Below, piece by piece: positions 1 to 9,232 of a stretch of 64,000 bases of DNA (positions within the stretch are counted from its first letter, which is position 1; each line of letters begins with the position of its first letter). Both the position numbers and the translations under genes were made by a program. The notes under the pieces are model-generated. The model was not told the DNA's origin, made no database searches, and saw only the letters and a list, made by a program, of their open reading frames with translations. Source of the DNA: an uncultured Ruminiclostridium sp. (GTDB lineage Bacteria; Bacillota; Clostridia; Oscillospirales; Ruminococcaceae); contig CAJTTE010000002.1 in assembly GCA_910579265.1 (NCBI GenBank), positions 62,001 to 126,000 of the forward strand, read 5' to 3'.

Positions 1-2
1 AT

Positions 3-566
3 CTTGTCTACAAAAAAATGAATGAAAAAAGAGAGATAACCGAGGCATACAGCGAGTTCAGAGAAAGGGAAAAGCCCGTAAAAAACGGCAAGGTCCACAG
101 AGCGTCTATGTATGCGGTAGGAACAATAAAAACTACTGCCGATAAGATTTCGGAAGGAATCAAGCAGGTAAAATCCGAAGATATGGTTAAAAAGGGCGAA
201 GAAACCATAGAGCAGATGAAAACAGCTACCGGCGGCTTCAAGGAGCAGGTAAAGGAAGTTACCGGAAATATCAAGAGCGAGCTTAAGGATACCACGGATT
301 CCATAAAGGAAGAACTGAGAGGCACTACGGGAAACATTAAGGATGAGCTCAGAGGAACTTCCGATAATATAAGAGGTGAATTAAAGGAAATCAAGAATCT
401 TGTGACCTCAATAAACAGTACTCCGGATCAGATTGAATCCGGTGAAAATAATGCCGTACAGGATGAAAAGCCTGTTTCCGAGGGAATACCGGAAGCTGAC
501 GAATTGGTAGATATTGATGATGAAACAGATCTTTTTGAGGAAATTGAAATAGTTGATCAGCTTTAA
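3..566 (+). CDS. Coiled-coil 11-residue-repeat protein, probably 5'-truncated by the window edge
   Basis: No enzyme motif is visible. The reading frame stays open to the left edge and the first ATG (18) has no ribosome binding site, so the gene probably starts outside the window. From about residue 70 the product has four to five 11-residue units of the type GNIKSELKDTT / DSIKEELRGTT / GNIKDELRGTS / DNIRGELKEIK, which predict a long amphipathic helix or coiled coil like those of apolipoprotein- or LEA-like proteins. The last 60 residues are acidic and probably disordered. There is no signal peptide or membrane segment. It is followed by a strong intrinsic terminator. The function is unknown; a structural or envelope-associated helical protein is only a guess. 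Confidence 0.7.
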   Translation, partial: LVYKKMNEKREITEAYSEFREREKPVKNGKVHRASMYAVGTIKTTADKISEGIKQVKSEDMVKKGEETIEQMKTATGGFKEQVKEVTGNIKSELKDTTDSIKEELRGTTGNIKDELRGTSDNIRGELKEIKNLVTSINSTPDQIESGENNAVQDEKPVSEGIPEADELVDIDDETDLFEEIEIVDQL

Positions 567-631
567 AAGCTGCAACCTTTAAATTATAACTGATAATAAT
601 GCAGTGTATCGTATCAAAGTAAGGAAAACAG

Positions 632-680
632 AAAAGGACGGGTGAAAAGCAAAAGCTTTTTCCCGTCCTTTTTGTTTTTT
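632..680 (+). terminator. Rho-independent terminator after the coiled-coil gene
   Basis: An 11 bp stem (AAAAGGACGGG at 632-642 pairing with CCCGTCCTTTT at 662-672) is followed by a T-rich run. It sits 66 bp after the stop codon of the first gene. Confidence 0.85.
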
Positions 681-796
681 ATTAAGCTTTAAAACCGAAT
701 TTTTAACGTCAAGACAGAAACATATTATCATAAATCAAATCCACTTATGAAGATCGATATGATTAAATTTACGTTAAATAATGTGAATTTAGGGGC

Positions 797-969
797 TATC
801 TGAAAATCCGCATATTGTACGGCTTCGACTAACTGCGGACGCTTTTATCGTTAAGGGATCCCGATAGTTATCTCGAAGGGATAACTACAAAATACCCTAA
901 TATTTCACGATTTTTCCTGAAATCCCCATGCTTTCAGCATAATTGTAAAATATGCTTTGTTTTCAGATA
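797..969 (-). mobile_element. MITE-like element family B, copy 1
   Basis: A 173 bp segment bounded by a perfect 10 bp terminal inverted repeat, TATCTGAAAA / TTTTCAGATA. Its interior (GATAGTTATCTCGAAGG and neighbours) is the reverse complement of the interiors of copies at 28002, 31999 and 56382. It has no coding capacity. It fills most of the gap between the first gene and the convergent membrane-protein gene, and the rest of 567-983 holds only the terminator. Confidence 0.75.
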
Positions 970-983
970 CGCTATAATAAAGC

Positions 984-2624
984 TTAAGATACTTTGGTTA
1001 AATCAAGGTCAAAAAAATCTTCGTCATAATCGTAAATATTTTCGGGGAAAACATCAAAATCGTCATCTATAAACGGGTTGTTATAATCAAAATCAGGTAT
1101 TTCCATAAGTTCATATATGAATTTTTTTATATCTTCATAGAACTTTACATTTGCTTCAGTGTTTATAAATTCGTTATTCCCGACTATTATTGCGGTATTG
1201 CTGTCGGACAGCTGAGGAAGTTCTTTATATTCAAGAGTTGAAGGTTCTATTTTTACATTTATGGTACAAATGTTGGGAACCGTCAAAACTGCGTTTCTGG
1301 TTTCTCCCTCAGATGAAAGCTTCAGATTAACGGAGAAGGCAGGCTGACTTTTGATTGACAAGGATGCCTCGCCTCGGAAAAGCTTATCTGTGATTACAAA
1401 ATCGTTGTAATCAAGCGTTAATTCCTGATCATCCGTAGTGAAAACAACCTTTCCGGTATGAGCTTCGTCCTTTACGGAATCCTCAGATAAAAAGCTGATA
1501 ACGGTTTTCTGAGAATCTGAGGATTCAATACCAAAATATTTTACGTTACCGTTATCGGTAGGCATATCGTAGAAGGAAATGGTTATTTGATCCAGATCGT
1601 CGTTTGTAATAACGATGTCACGTCCGATTATATTGTTTTTTGACATATAAACGGTCATATCGATAGCTGAAGCATGTTCTTCTCCGTCTATTATTTTATC
1701 AAGCTCTTTTATTAAATATTTTTCATCCAGTGCATTTCTTATTTCCGCTTCGCTTTCAAATCCGTATAAATCACAGCTAAGCTTGACTGCTTCCTCATTA
1801 TCAAAGAAATTATTATATAAAGCCTTAACTATTGTCGCTATCTGGGATGCATTGAGGTGGATTACCGTTTTATCGACAGTATAAATTTTTTCTCCCACAA
1901 AAAGATCCTGGTTCTTTATTATCTCCGGATCGCCTATAATTTCAAAGTATGTATCGGAGGTCTTGGAAATAACATCGCCAAATACGCGCATTAATTCTGA
2001 GTAGTCAGCTTTTTTTGTTTGTTCTTCGCGCGTCTTGAACTGGTTGATAATGTCATTTAAATTAACTTTTCCGTAAATTTCCGAAATTTCCGGGAAATAC
2101 ATATATATAATTTCTTCAGCATTATCCATCCAGGCTTCAACGCTTATATTTTTTTCTCCGACCGTTATTTCGGTAAGATTGTAGATATTATTGTCCTTAA
2201 TGGCGGAAGCGTTTTTAAAATTGATATTTGATATATCAACAGCGCTTGTGATGCGGTCAAGAGTCGTTTGAACGTCTACCGTAACCGATTTCGGTTTATA
2301 ATTTTCGGTGTTCTCAACCGTTTCGGCAGAAGACAGAGCCTTGGCAAACATATCGTTAAAATATTTTCTCTCTGCTTTTTGGTAATTAGCCTGATTAAAG
2401 AACAGTATGAAAAATACTATCGCTGCCGCAACAATAATAACGGCGGGAATAATTATAAAAATGGGGTTAAACTTTTTTTTGATTGGTTTAAACTCGTTTG
2501 CATAAACCGGCGCCTGATATTCTTGATAAAGGTATTCCGGATTTTGATTTTCATTTTCGTTTACTTGTTGAGACTGTGAATTCTGGTTATCGAAAATGCT
2601 TTGGTTATTTTGATTCTGATCCAT
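984..2624 (-). CDS. Single-pass membrane protein with large extracytoplasmic domain, function unknown
   Basis: The 546-residue product starts at the ATG at 2624, chosen over a longer frame because a good site (GAAAGGAATAAAT) precedes it and the upstream extension is not protein-like. Residues 1-45 are rich in Gln and Asn, a Lys-rich stretch follows, and residues 53-76 form one hydrophobic helix. The remaining ~470 residues would lie outside the membrane and look like a mixed alpha/beta domain without recognisable catalytic motifs. The layout (short Q/N-rich cytoplasmic tail, one helix, large outer domain) resembles uncharacterised clostridial membrane proteins. The gene stands alone on the minus strand. 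No function is assigned. Confidence 0.85.
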   Translation of the reverse strand: MDQNQNNQSIFDNQNSQSQQVNENENQNPEYLYQEYQAPVYANEFKPIKKKFNPIFIIIPAVIIVAAAIVFFILFFNQANYQKAERKYFNDMFAKALSSAETVENTENYKPKSVTVDVQTTLDRITSAVDISNINFKNASAIKDNNIYNLTEITVGEKNISVEAWMDNAEEIIYMYFPEISEIYGKVNLNDIINQFKTREEQTKKADYSELMRVFGDVISKTSDTYFEIIGDPEIIKNQDLFVGEKIYTVDKTVIHLNASQIATIVKALYNNFFDNEEAVKLSCDLYGFESEAEIRNALDEKYLIKELDKIIDGEEHASAIDMTVYMSKNNIIGRDIVITNDDLDQITISFYDMPTDNGNVKYFGIESSDSQKTVISFLSEDSVKDEAHTGKVVFTTDDQELTLDYNDFVITDKLFRGEASLSIKSQPAFSVNLKLSSEGETRNAVLTVPNICTINVKIEPSTLEYKELPQLSDSNTAIIVGNNEFINTEANVKFYEDIKKFIYELMEIPDFDYNNPFIDDDFDVFPENIYDYDEDFFDLDLTKVS

Positions 2625-2908
2625 ATTTATTCCTTTCTCGGACGTGCAGCACAAAAACCGCGTCCTTTTCAAATGACCTAAAACTGATTCGACATAAAAT
2701 CCGTCCGCTTCACAAATTAGAATGAATACTATAATCATATGAAGAAATTCGAAGATCATTGCCTTATTTATTATAGCATTTTTTTCTTTATAATTCAAGC
2801 CCTTGCAATAAATTTCCGTTTGTGTTAATATATTTTAGAAACAGAAGCAACGGCGGTTTGTTAATTATATGCCGTTGCTCCCGAAAAAAATGAAAGGGGA
2901 TTTATATT

Positions 2909-3526
2909 GTGAAGGTAATAGCAATTAACGGCAGTCCGAGAAAAAACGGTAACACATATCTGGCCGAAAAAAGAATCTGTGATATTTTGGAAAGGGAAGG
3001 TATAGAAACCGAAATAATTCAGGTAGGTGATAAGGTCTTCGGCGGGTGCAGAGCCTGCGGGGCTTGTTCAAAAACAGGAAAATGCGCCTTCGGAGAAAAA
3101 GACGGTCTTAATGAAATCGGTGAGAAGATGTCGGCGGCTGACGGTATAATTATCGGATCTCCGGTATACTATGCGGATATAAACGGAGGATTAAAGAGTT
3201 TTCTTGACAGAGTTTTTTATACATATGGGAAAAATTTCCGTTTTAAGCCTGGAGCTGCGGTTGTGGCGCTTCGCCGCGGAGGAGCTGTTCACGCATATCA
3301 AACTATAAACAATTACTTTGGTATTACCGAGATGATTCAGGTTCCTTCAATTTACTGGAACGATGTGCACGGGAGATCGGAGGGCGAGTGTGTGCAGGAT
3401 ATTGAGGCAATGCAGATGATGGAGGTTCTGGCGGTAAATATGGCATATTTACTTAAAATGAAGGCTGGGAGCAGCGTCAAGGAGCCTGAAAGAATTGAAA
3501 AAACGCCTTTTAATTATATAAGGTAA
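2909..3526 (+). CDS. Flavodoxin-fold NAD(P)H-dependent FMN reductase / iron-sulfur flavoprotein family
   Basis: The 205-residue protein begins with GTG, placed 8 bases after GAAAGGGGA. The N-terminus (KVIAINGSPRKNGNT, residues 2-16) is the FMN phosphate-binding loop of the flavodoxin-like reductase family, and GSPVYYADINGGLKSFLDR (about 85-103) is the second flavin-contact region. A Cys cluster, CRACGACSKTGKC (about 47-59), matches the cysteine motif of iron-sulfur flavoproteins, so an Fe-S cluster is possible. The likely role is NAD(P)H-driven reduction of flavins, quinones or other low-potential acceptors in the cytoplasm; the real substrate cannot be read from sequence. It is monocistronic, with a terminator about 200 bp downstream. 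Confidence 0.85.
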   Translation: MKVIAINGSPRKNGNTYLAEKRICDILEREGIETEIIQVGDKVFGGCRACGACSKTGKCAFGEKDGLNEIGEKMSAADGIIIGSPVYYADINGGLKSFLDRVFYTYGKNFRFKPGAAVVALRRGGAVHAYQTINNYFGITEMIQVPSIYWNDVHGRSEGECVQDIEAMQMMEVLAVNMAYLLKMKAGSSVKEPERIEKTPFNYIR

Positions 3527-3730
3527 CAGTGTACTGGGCAGATTAAGAGGTATGATGAGACGCATTTGTTGTTCCTTATCTAAAAACGTATCTGTCATCG
3601 TTTTATTATAATTTAAAACTTCAAAACCGAAAAGATGCGGATTAAGAAGCCGGTATGGATGTCAATCTCCGAAACGGCGGGCTAACCGCAGAATATATAT
3701 ATTAAATTTATTTTAAAATTCTATTATCCG

Positions 3731-3780
3731 ATCAAGGCATCACACCTTATTTTTCAAGCGTGATGCCTTGATTTTCGTTT
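3731..3780 (+). terminator. Rho-independent terminator
   Basis: TCAAGGCATCAC (3732-3743) pairs with GTGATGCCTTGA (3760-3771) and is followed by TTTTCGTTT. It is the first good terminator after the flavoprotein gene; the ~200 bp between them shows nothing else. Confidence 0.75.
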
Positions 3781-3839
3781 CAGCGAAAAAAACACCGGAT
3801 CGGCCGACGGAAAAAGGCTTTAGCAAAATAACAGCCTCC

Positions 3840-4475
3840 GGTCTGTATAATAACCTCAAACGAAGTAAAGAGGAAGAAATTATTTAAATGTTTGAGAACA
3901 TTGTACCGATTTAGAGGGATCGCTCCGCTTTGCTTCGCTCTTTTTATGGTATAATAACCTCAAACGAAATAAAGAGGAAAAAATTATTTTAATGTTTGAG
4001 AACATTTTACCGTTTTAAAGGAAGCGTTCGCTTTGCTCACTTTTCTTATGGTATAATAACCTCAAACGAAATAAAGAGGAAAAAATATTTTAATGTTTGA
4101 GAACATTTTACCGTTTTTGAGGAATCGCTCCGCTTTGCTGCGCTCTTTTTATGGTATAATAACCTCAAACGAAGTAAAGAGGAAGAAATTATTTAAATGT
4201 TTGAGAACATTGTACCGATTTTGAGGAATCGCTCTGCTTTGCTGCGCTCTTTTTATGGTATAATAACCTCAAACTGAGGAAAGAGGAAGAATTTATTTTA
4301 ATGTTTGAGAACATTGTACCTTTTCAGTGGGATCGCTCCGCTTTGCTGCGCTCTTCTTATGGTATAATAACTTTAGACAGTAGAAAGAGATAAAATTTTA
4401 TTTTAGTGTCTGTGAACATTTTATCATTTTAGAGGTATCAAATTTTACTAAGCAAAATTTTTTATGATATAATAG
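3840..4475 (+). repeat. Tandem array: seven ~104 bp units, each with an extended -10 promoter box
   Basis: TATAAT boxes, most preceded by ATGG (extended -10), occur at 3846, 3950, 4052, 4155, 4259, 4363 and 4468, spaced 102-105 bp. Each of the first five units continues with CTCAAAC, a GAGGA purine tract and ATGTTTGAGAACATT, so CTCAAAC and GTTTGAG can pair in RNA. Each unit ends with a CGCTCCGCTTTGCTGCGCTC-like block. Units six and seven are more diverged and lead into the IS200-type remnant. No open frame spans the array. Whether it makes small RNAs or is only a recombination product is not known. Confidence 0.85.
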
Positions 4476-4537
4476 TAACAGTTTGGCAGCCACATTACTA
4501 TTACTTTAGCATAAGGGAGAGCATTAACGGACCGAAA

Positions 4538-5039
4538 ATGAAATAAAAACATTGTCATACTCAAAATACAGATATGAATATCACAAGTATTAGTCCCTAA
4601 ATACCCCAGAAAAGCGATATACGGACAGCCAATGGCAAATATAGGGAGCATACTTGGAAAGAAACAGTGCAAAGAAAAGGAAGTAGAGATAATAGAAGCA
4701 AATGCTTGTCCCGATCATATTCACATTCTTGTAATAGTACCGCCATGCTTAAGCATAACATGGTTTGTCGGATTTATCAAAGGGAAAAGTATATTGATGA
4801 TATTTGACAGACATGCTAAATTAAAGTGCAAATACGAAAACCGGCATTTTTGATGTGGAAGATATTGTACAGATACAGTGAGAAAAAATGAAACCACAAT
4901 AAAGCAATATATTCAAAATCAGCTGAAAGAAGATCATGAGTATGATCAAATGACATTGAAGGAATATATAGATCCGTTTACGGGCAGCAGGAATCAAAGG
5001 ACAAAAACAAACAGCCGTTTCAGCGGCTGTTTGTTTTAG
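4538..5039 (+). pseudogene. Decayed IS200/IS605-type Y1 (HUH) transposase tnpA
   Basis: Conceptual translation across frames gives the IS200-type order: KTLSYSKY..YH, then after a frameshift LVPKYPRKAIYG, the HUH segment PDHIHILV, GFIKGKSILMIFDRHAKLK, and KYENRHF. Next comes a stop where the family has Trp, then the helix carrying the tyrosine region and IKQYIQNQLKEDHEYDQ plus LKEYIDPFTG. There is an early in-frame stop after codon 2 at 4538, at least one frameshift near 4590, and a TGA near 4851. The element can no longer transpose by itself. The sequence to about 5130, with two CCTTTAGGGGTT-like palindromes, is consistent with the subterminal hairpins of the right end. No tnpB is adjacent. 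Confidence 0.85.
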
Positions 5040-5040
5040 C
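5008..5040 (+). terminator. Terminator-like hairpin at the end of the IS200 remnant
   Basis: CAAACAGCCG (5008-5017) pairs with CGGCTGTTTG (5024-5033) and is followed by TTTTAG. It overlaps the last codons of the degenerate tnpA frame. The following 190 bp to the ABC gene contain the likely IS right-end palindromes and no gene. Confidence 0.7.
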
Positions 5041-5231
5041 AATACTGTGTCAGACCTTCAATGCCCCTTTAGGGGTTTAGCCTTTAATTCTCCCTTTTAG
5101 GGGTTGTGCAAACCGCCGCTTCAGTGGTGGTTTTGATAAAATTGGTGGATTCGGGTAATTTACATTAAGGCTGTCAGCCTTTAAATATATTACTTTTCAA
5201 TACTTTAAATTATAAGATTTAGAAGAGCTTT

Positions 5232-7118
5232 TTACAAAAACAGTTCTCCGGCAGTATCCGCATAATATTCCGACTGAGCCGTCCACAGCATTTTATATAC
5301 CCCTCCGTCGGCCAAAAGCTTTTCATGACTTCCCCGTTCGGCAATCCGACCTTTGTCCATAACGGTTATTTCATCGCAGAATCGGCAGGAGGAAAGACGG
5401 TGGGAAATGTAGATGGCGGTTCTTGTTCCCACTATGTCGTTGAATTTTGTGTAAATGTCGTATTCGGAAACCGGATCAAGCGCGGCGGTGGGTTCGTCAA
5501 GAACGATAAAGGGCGCGCCCTTGTATACCGCGCGTGCAAGGCACAGCTTCTGCGCCTCGCCTCCGGATATTTCCACGCCCTCCTTGTCAAAGTCCTTATA
5601 AAGGCATGTTTTAATTCCGTTTTTCATTTCGGAAACCCTGTTGCCCATTCCGCTTCGGTTTATACAATCCTCCACTCTTTGACTGTCATACTCTGTGCTC
5701 GCCGCGACATTTTCTCCTATACTGAAAGAAAAAACTTTGGAATCCTGAAAAACTACGGAAAACAGATCGATATACTCTTTGTAATCATATTTTTTTATAT
5801 CAATTCCGTTAAGAGTGATCTCACCATCGGTGGGATCATACAATCTGCATAAAAGCTTTACAAGAGTGGATTTGCCGCAGCCGTTTTTTCCTACCAAGGC
5901 CATCTTTTCGCCTATACACCACTTCAGGTTTATATCCTTTAGTGTGTATTCGGAGCTTCCGGGGTATTTGAAGTAAACGTGCCTGAATTCAAATTCATAT
6001 TCATTATCGTCTCTTTTTTCGGTAGGGAGGGTTCCCATATATTTTTCATCGGGCAGGTCTAAAAAGTCGTAAAGGATATTCAGCTTCATCAGTATATCGT
6101 TAAGTCCGGTAATGCTTCCGGTGATCCTGGTCAAACCGTTGATGAGCCTGAAATAGCTTTGAACGTCCTTTATGATGCTTCCCGCAGAGACAACGCCCGT
6201 TATTGCCTTTAATCCCACAAAGGAGTAGATAAGAAGGGAACGCATTAAGTCGATGATCCCCACTCTTGCGGAATTGGTCAGCTCCAATTTTTCAAGCTTT
6301 TTATATTCGGCGCACATATCGTCATGGAGACTGTCGTATTTTCCCAAAATGTAATCCTGTTGATTGTATATGTGGATATCCTTTTCCGATTGATAAACGC
6401 CGAAGCAGGTGGTGAGCAGACTGTTGAATATTCTTGTGGGGCGGGCCAAAGCATCAGACATAAAGAAATCCTGCTTTTTTTTCAGAGCTTTTCCGTAAAA
6501 GAAGTTTTCAAAAAAGATAAGCAGTATTACCGCGCCGATTATGGCGGGAAAGACAAGATTTAGAACAGAGTTTTCTCCCGTCGTCGGCGAATCAGAACCG
6601 AAAAACAGCTCGGCGGTCATAATAAGGGCAAGAATAACGCTTGTTATACCGAAAGCCGCCTGTGAGACAAGCCTTACTGCCTCCCCGTAAAGTCCGCCCC
6701 ACTCGTTTTCGTTAAGCTCTCTTATTCTGTCGTTTTTACGCTGTACGGAGGAGTCCTCTATTTTTGCGTAATCCATTTTCAAAATTTTTTCCCTTATGGT
6801 AATATCGGAGCCCTTCCATAAATTCCAGAATTTTTTTTGCAGCAGTTTATTAAAGCATTGATAAGAAGTCTGCACAAGGAATCCCACCACCACCAAAAGA
6901 GCGATAAGGGGAATTATTTCGGCAAGGGGCTTTCCTCCGCTTATACTGTCAATTATTATTCCCGAAAGGTAAATGGGTATAAAGGCGTCGGCGGCGCTTA
7001 TGATTTCAATAACACATCTTGAGGCCATAAACCAAGGAGATAATTTGTGAATATCCTTTACGGAGCGCAGCAGAAGTCGATATTTTTCTTTAAAGGAAAG
7101 CTTTTGCGAGCTGCTCAT
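5232..7118 (-). CDS. ABC exporter half-transporter (permease-ATPase), second of a heterodimer pair
   Basis: The 628-residue protein starts at the ATG at 7118, preceded by AAAGGAGAGAAC; a longer upstream frame is only a shadow inside the neighbouring gene. Residues 30-330 hold the transmembrane domain. The C-terminal ATPase has Walker A GKNGCGKST (410-418), Q-loop VFQD (456-459), signature ISGGE (517-521, Ile for the usual Leu), Walker B FIVLDEP (537-543) and a switch His in SHRLSS. It overlaps the preceding ABC gene by 29 bp, which implies coupled translation and a heterodimer. Such pairs export peptides, lipids or drugs; the substrate is unknown. The two-component operon upstream suggests induction by an external signal. 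Confidence 0.9.
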   Translation of the reverse strand: MSSSQKLSFKEKYRLLLRSVKDIHKLSPWFMASRCVIEIISAADAFIPIYLSGIIIDSISGGKPLAEIIPLIALLVVVGFLVQTSYQCFNKLLQKKFWNLWKGSDITIREKILKMDYAKIEDSSVQRKNDRIRELNENEWGGLYGEAVRLVSQAAFGITSVILALIMTAELFFGSDSPTTGENSVLNLVFPAIIGAVILLIFFENFFYGKALKKKQDFFMSDALARPTRIFNSLLTTCFGVYQSEKDIHIYNQQDYILGKYDSLHDDMCAEYKKLEKLELTNSARVGIIDLMRSLLIYSFVGLKAITGVVSAGSIIKDVQSYFRLINGLTRITGSITGLNDILMKLNILYDFLDLPDEKYMGTLPTEKRDDNEYEFEFRHVYFKYPGSSEYTLKDINLKWCIGEKMALVGKNGCGKSTLVKLLCRLYDPTDGEITLNGIDIKKYDYKEYIDLFSVVFQDSKVFSFSIGENVAASTEYDSQRVEDCINRSGMGNRVSEMKNGIKTCLYKDFDKEGVEISGGEAQKLCLARAVYKGAPFIVLDEPTAALDPVSEYDIYTKFNDIVGTRTAIYISHRLSSCRFCDEITVMDKGRIAERGSHEKLLADGGVYKMLWTAQSEYYADTAGELFL

Positions 7119-8967
7119 TATGTTCTCTCCTTTCTTCGTCCTTATAATATTGACTTTGAATTTCAAAAATTTCTTTGTATTCTCCGCCTTTTTCCAAAAG
7201 CTCTCTGTGAGTTCCCGTTTCGGTGATCTCTCCGTTTTTAAGGAAAAATATCCTGTCGCAGAACTGGGTGGAGGCGAGGCGGTGGGAGATAAACACCGAG
7301 GTTTTTCCTTTGGTAAACTTTGCATATTCAAGATACATGTTTTGTTCCGCCAAGGGATCGAGAGCCGCAGTAGGTTCGTCAAGAAGCAGTATTTTCGATT
7401 TTTTTGTTTTTTGCTTATAAAGCGCCCGTGCAAGGGCAAGCTTTTGCAGCTCGCCTCCGGAAAGATCGATTGCGTTATCGTATACCGACCGAACCAAATA
7501 AGTGTTTATTCCGTCGGGCAGAGAGTCGGTCTTTTCCTTGATACCCGAATGTAGGAGGGCGTAGTTCAGCGCTTCTCCGTCGTGTTTTTCGGAAAGGGTA
7601 ATATTTTCGGCAAGGGTGGACGGTATCACTCTTATATCCTGAAAGACCGCCGCATAGAGGGTATACAATTCATCGCGGTTATAATCGTCAATGGGAATAT
7701 CATTAATGTATATTTCTCCGCCGGTTCTTCTGTAAATTCCGCAAAGGAGCTTTATGAGAGTGGTTTTTCCCGCGCCGTTGTTTCCCACAATGGCGATTTT
7801 TTCGCCCGATTTTATTGTGAAGCTCAGATTTTTAAGGGTATCGCTTTCGGCTCCTCCGTATCGGTAGGATACGTTTTCAAATCGTATATCGAAGCTGTCG
7901 GTCGGGAGTGGTTTTCCTTTTCCTCTGTTGGACTTGTCGGGAATGTCAAGGAACTCTCTGAACCAGGATACCTGAATGGTCATCCATCTTATATTTCCTA
8001 TATTATTGAGGATGCTGTAGAAATTATCCGCCAATGAGGATATCGAGGAAAAGTAAAGCAAAAAATCGCCGGGAGTCATTTGGCCGCCTATGACCTTATA
8101 TACGATGAATCCGTATGCCGCAAGGTCGCGCAGCGCCACGATGGCAAGCATGATAAATCCGTTTTTAAATTCCATGTTTCCCTGTTTTTTGTACCACCAA
8201 AGCCGCTTGTCAAGAAGCGTTTTCATTGTCTTTATAAACCAGTTGTCCATATTGTAAATGCGTACGTCTTTGGCGTTTTGAAAGTCTCCCGAAATATTCT
8301 TGACATAATCAAGCTGTCTATCGGTCGGTGTCCATTTGTCCTCACGGTCGGAATACCATTTTATTTTATATCTTACCGCATAGAAGTAGCCTACGGTGGG
8401 AGCAATTATTATCAGGACAAGCCATGGCGACAGGGTACATAAAATACCGCTCCAGCCGAAGATAGTCAGCCCCTCCATAAGTGCTTTAGAGAGCCTTTCC
8501 ACAAAATCGGAAAAATTTCCCGAGGCATTTTTTGCTTTAAGAAATTTATCTTTTGTTTCGGGGTTTTCCAAGTTTTCGCAGTCAGTGTCGCACTGTTTGA
8601 CATAAAGCATTTTCCAAAATGAACGCGAAATGTTTCTTCTTCCTCTATGATTTACTTTAATAGAGGATATGGCCCATATGAGCTTAGCAATCAGTATTAT
8701 GGCGATCATTCCCGCCATGGAGAGCAACAGAGACGTTTTTTCGCCCTCACCCAACACTAAATTTACAATATCTCTGTTGAAAAAGGACCAGATAAGCTCA
8801 ACAGAGGCGGACGTAACGCACCATAAAATCAGATTAGGCATAAAGGCTCTGTCTGACTTGCGGATATTTGAAATTAGGAATTTAATATTGCTGAAGATCG
8901 AATATCTGTAAATTAAGTTTCCTTTTGCTTTATTTACCAGCATTCCGTCGCTGTTGCGTTTCGGCAT
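7090..8967 (-). CDS. ABC exporter half-transporter (permease-ATPase), first of a heterodimer pair
   Basis: A 625-residue fused permease-ATPase starting at 8967 after GAAAGGAGTGAGC. Membrane helices lie between about residues 45 and 330. The ATPase domain has Walker A GNNGAGKTT (395-403), VFQD (441-444), signature LSGGE (502-506), Walker B ILLLDEP (526-532) and SHRLAS. Both ATPase halves of the pair look canonical apart from the Ile in the partner's signature. The gene is the promoter-proximal member of a two-gene operon. A 28 bp inverted repeat lies in front of it (see the operator entry). Export of an antibiotic, peptide or lipid is the usual role of this family; the substrate is not predictable here. 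Confidence 0.9.
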   Translation of the reverse strand: MPKRNSDGMLVNKAKGNLIYRYSIFSNIKFLISNIRKSDRAFMPNLILWCVTSASVELIWSFFNRDIVNLVLGEGEKTSLLLSMAGMIAIILIAKLIWAISSIKVNHRGRRNISRSFWKMLYVKQCDTDCENLENPETKDKFLKAKNASGNFSDFVERLSKALMEGLTIFGWSGILCTLSPWLVLIIIAPTVGYFYAVRYKIKWYSDREDKWTPTDRQLDYVKNISGDFQNAKDVRIYNMDNWFIKTMKTLLDKRLWWYKKQGNMEFKNGFIMLAIVALRDLAAYGFIVYKVIGGQMTPGDFLLYFSSISSLADNFYSILNNIGNIRWMTIQVSWFREFLDIPDKSNRGKGKPLPTDSFDIRFENVSYRYGGAESDTLKNLSFTIKSGEKIAIVGNNGAGKTTLIKLLCGIYRRTGGEIYINDIPIDDYNRDELYTLYAAVFQDIRVIPSTLAENITLSEKHDGEALNYALLHSGIKEKTDSLPDGINTYLVRSVYDNAIDLSGGELQKLALARALYKQKTKKSKILLLDEPTAALDPLAEQNMYLEYAKFTKGKTSVFISHRLASTQFCDRIFFLKNGEITETGTHRELLEKGGEYKEIFEIQSQYYKDEERREHNEQLAKAFL

Positions 8968-9009
8968 TTTTGCTCACTCCTTTCTGTATGCAGTATAACA
9001 CAAAAATAA

Positions 9010-9037
9010 CCGTTCGCATCGAATTTGTAACGAACGG
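9010..9037. promoter_or_regulatory. Candidate operator: inverted repeat upstream of the ABC exporter operon
   Basis: CCGTTCG and CGAACGG are separated by 14 bp and lie about 45-70 bp upstream of the first ABC gene. On the minus strand a TATACT box follows the repeat, between it and the gene. Position and symmetry fit a repressor site. The fragment at 9086-9215 may be what is left of the cognate regulator. Confidence 0.4.
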
Positions 9038-9085
9038 ATGAAATAAGGAATAAACGGTGCAGTGTAATCGACGATTTATCAGAAT

Positions 9086-9215
9086 TTATTCCGATAAGAA
9101 CATTTGCCTTGTTTTAGGGAATAGCTTGTTCATGGCATAAAAAAGCTCATCAGATGCGTCGTCATCCTTCAGCTTTTTAACGCAGTAAAGAAAGGCCCTG
9201 ATGTAAAGGCGTAAG
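9086..9215 (-). pseudogene. C-terminal remnant of a coding sequence, possibly a TetR-type regulator
   Basis: Reading the minus strand from about 9213 gives an open frame: LRLYIRAFLYCVKKLKDD, then DASDELFYAMNKLF, then PKTRQMFLSE and a stop at 9086-9088. It is helical and protein-like but lacks a start codon and any DNA-binding half. Its place just upstream of an exporter operon with a palindromic site is where TetR-type repressors usually sit. The family assignment is a guess; what is seen is a broken frame about 43 codons long. Confidence 0.35.
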
Positions 9216-9232
9216 ATTATTTTTAGTAAATT

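Noticed and set aside
984..2798. Longer frame of the membrane protein starting at 2798
   Set aside because: The 58 extra codons precede a strong ribosome site and would put a second, unlikely hydrophobic segment before the Q/N-rich start.
3840..4475. Possible CRISPR array
   Set aside because: The whole 104 bp unit is conserved; there are no short repeats alternating with unique spacers and no cas genes.
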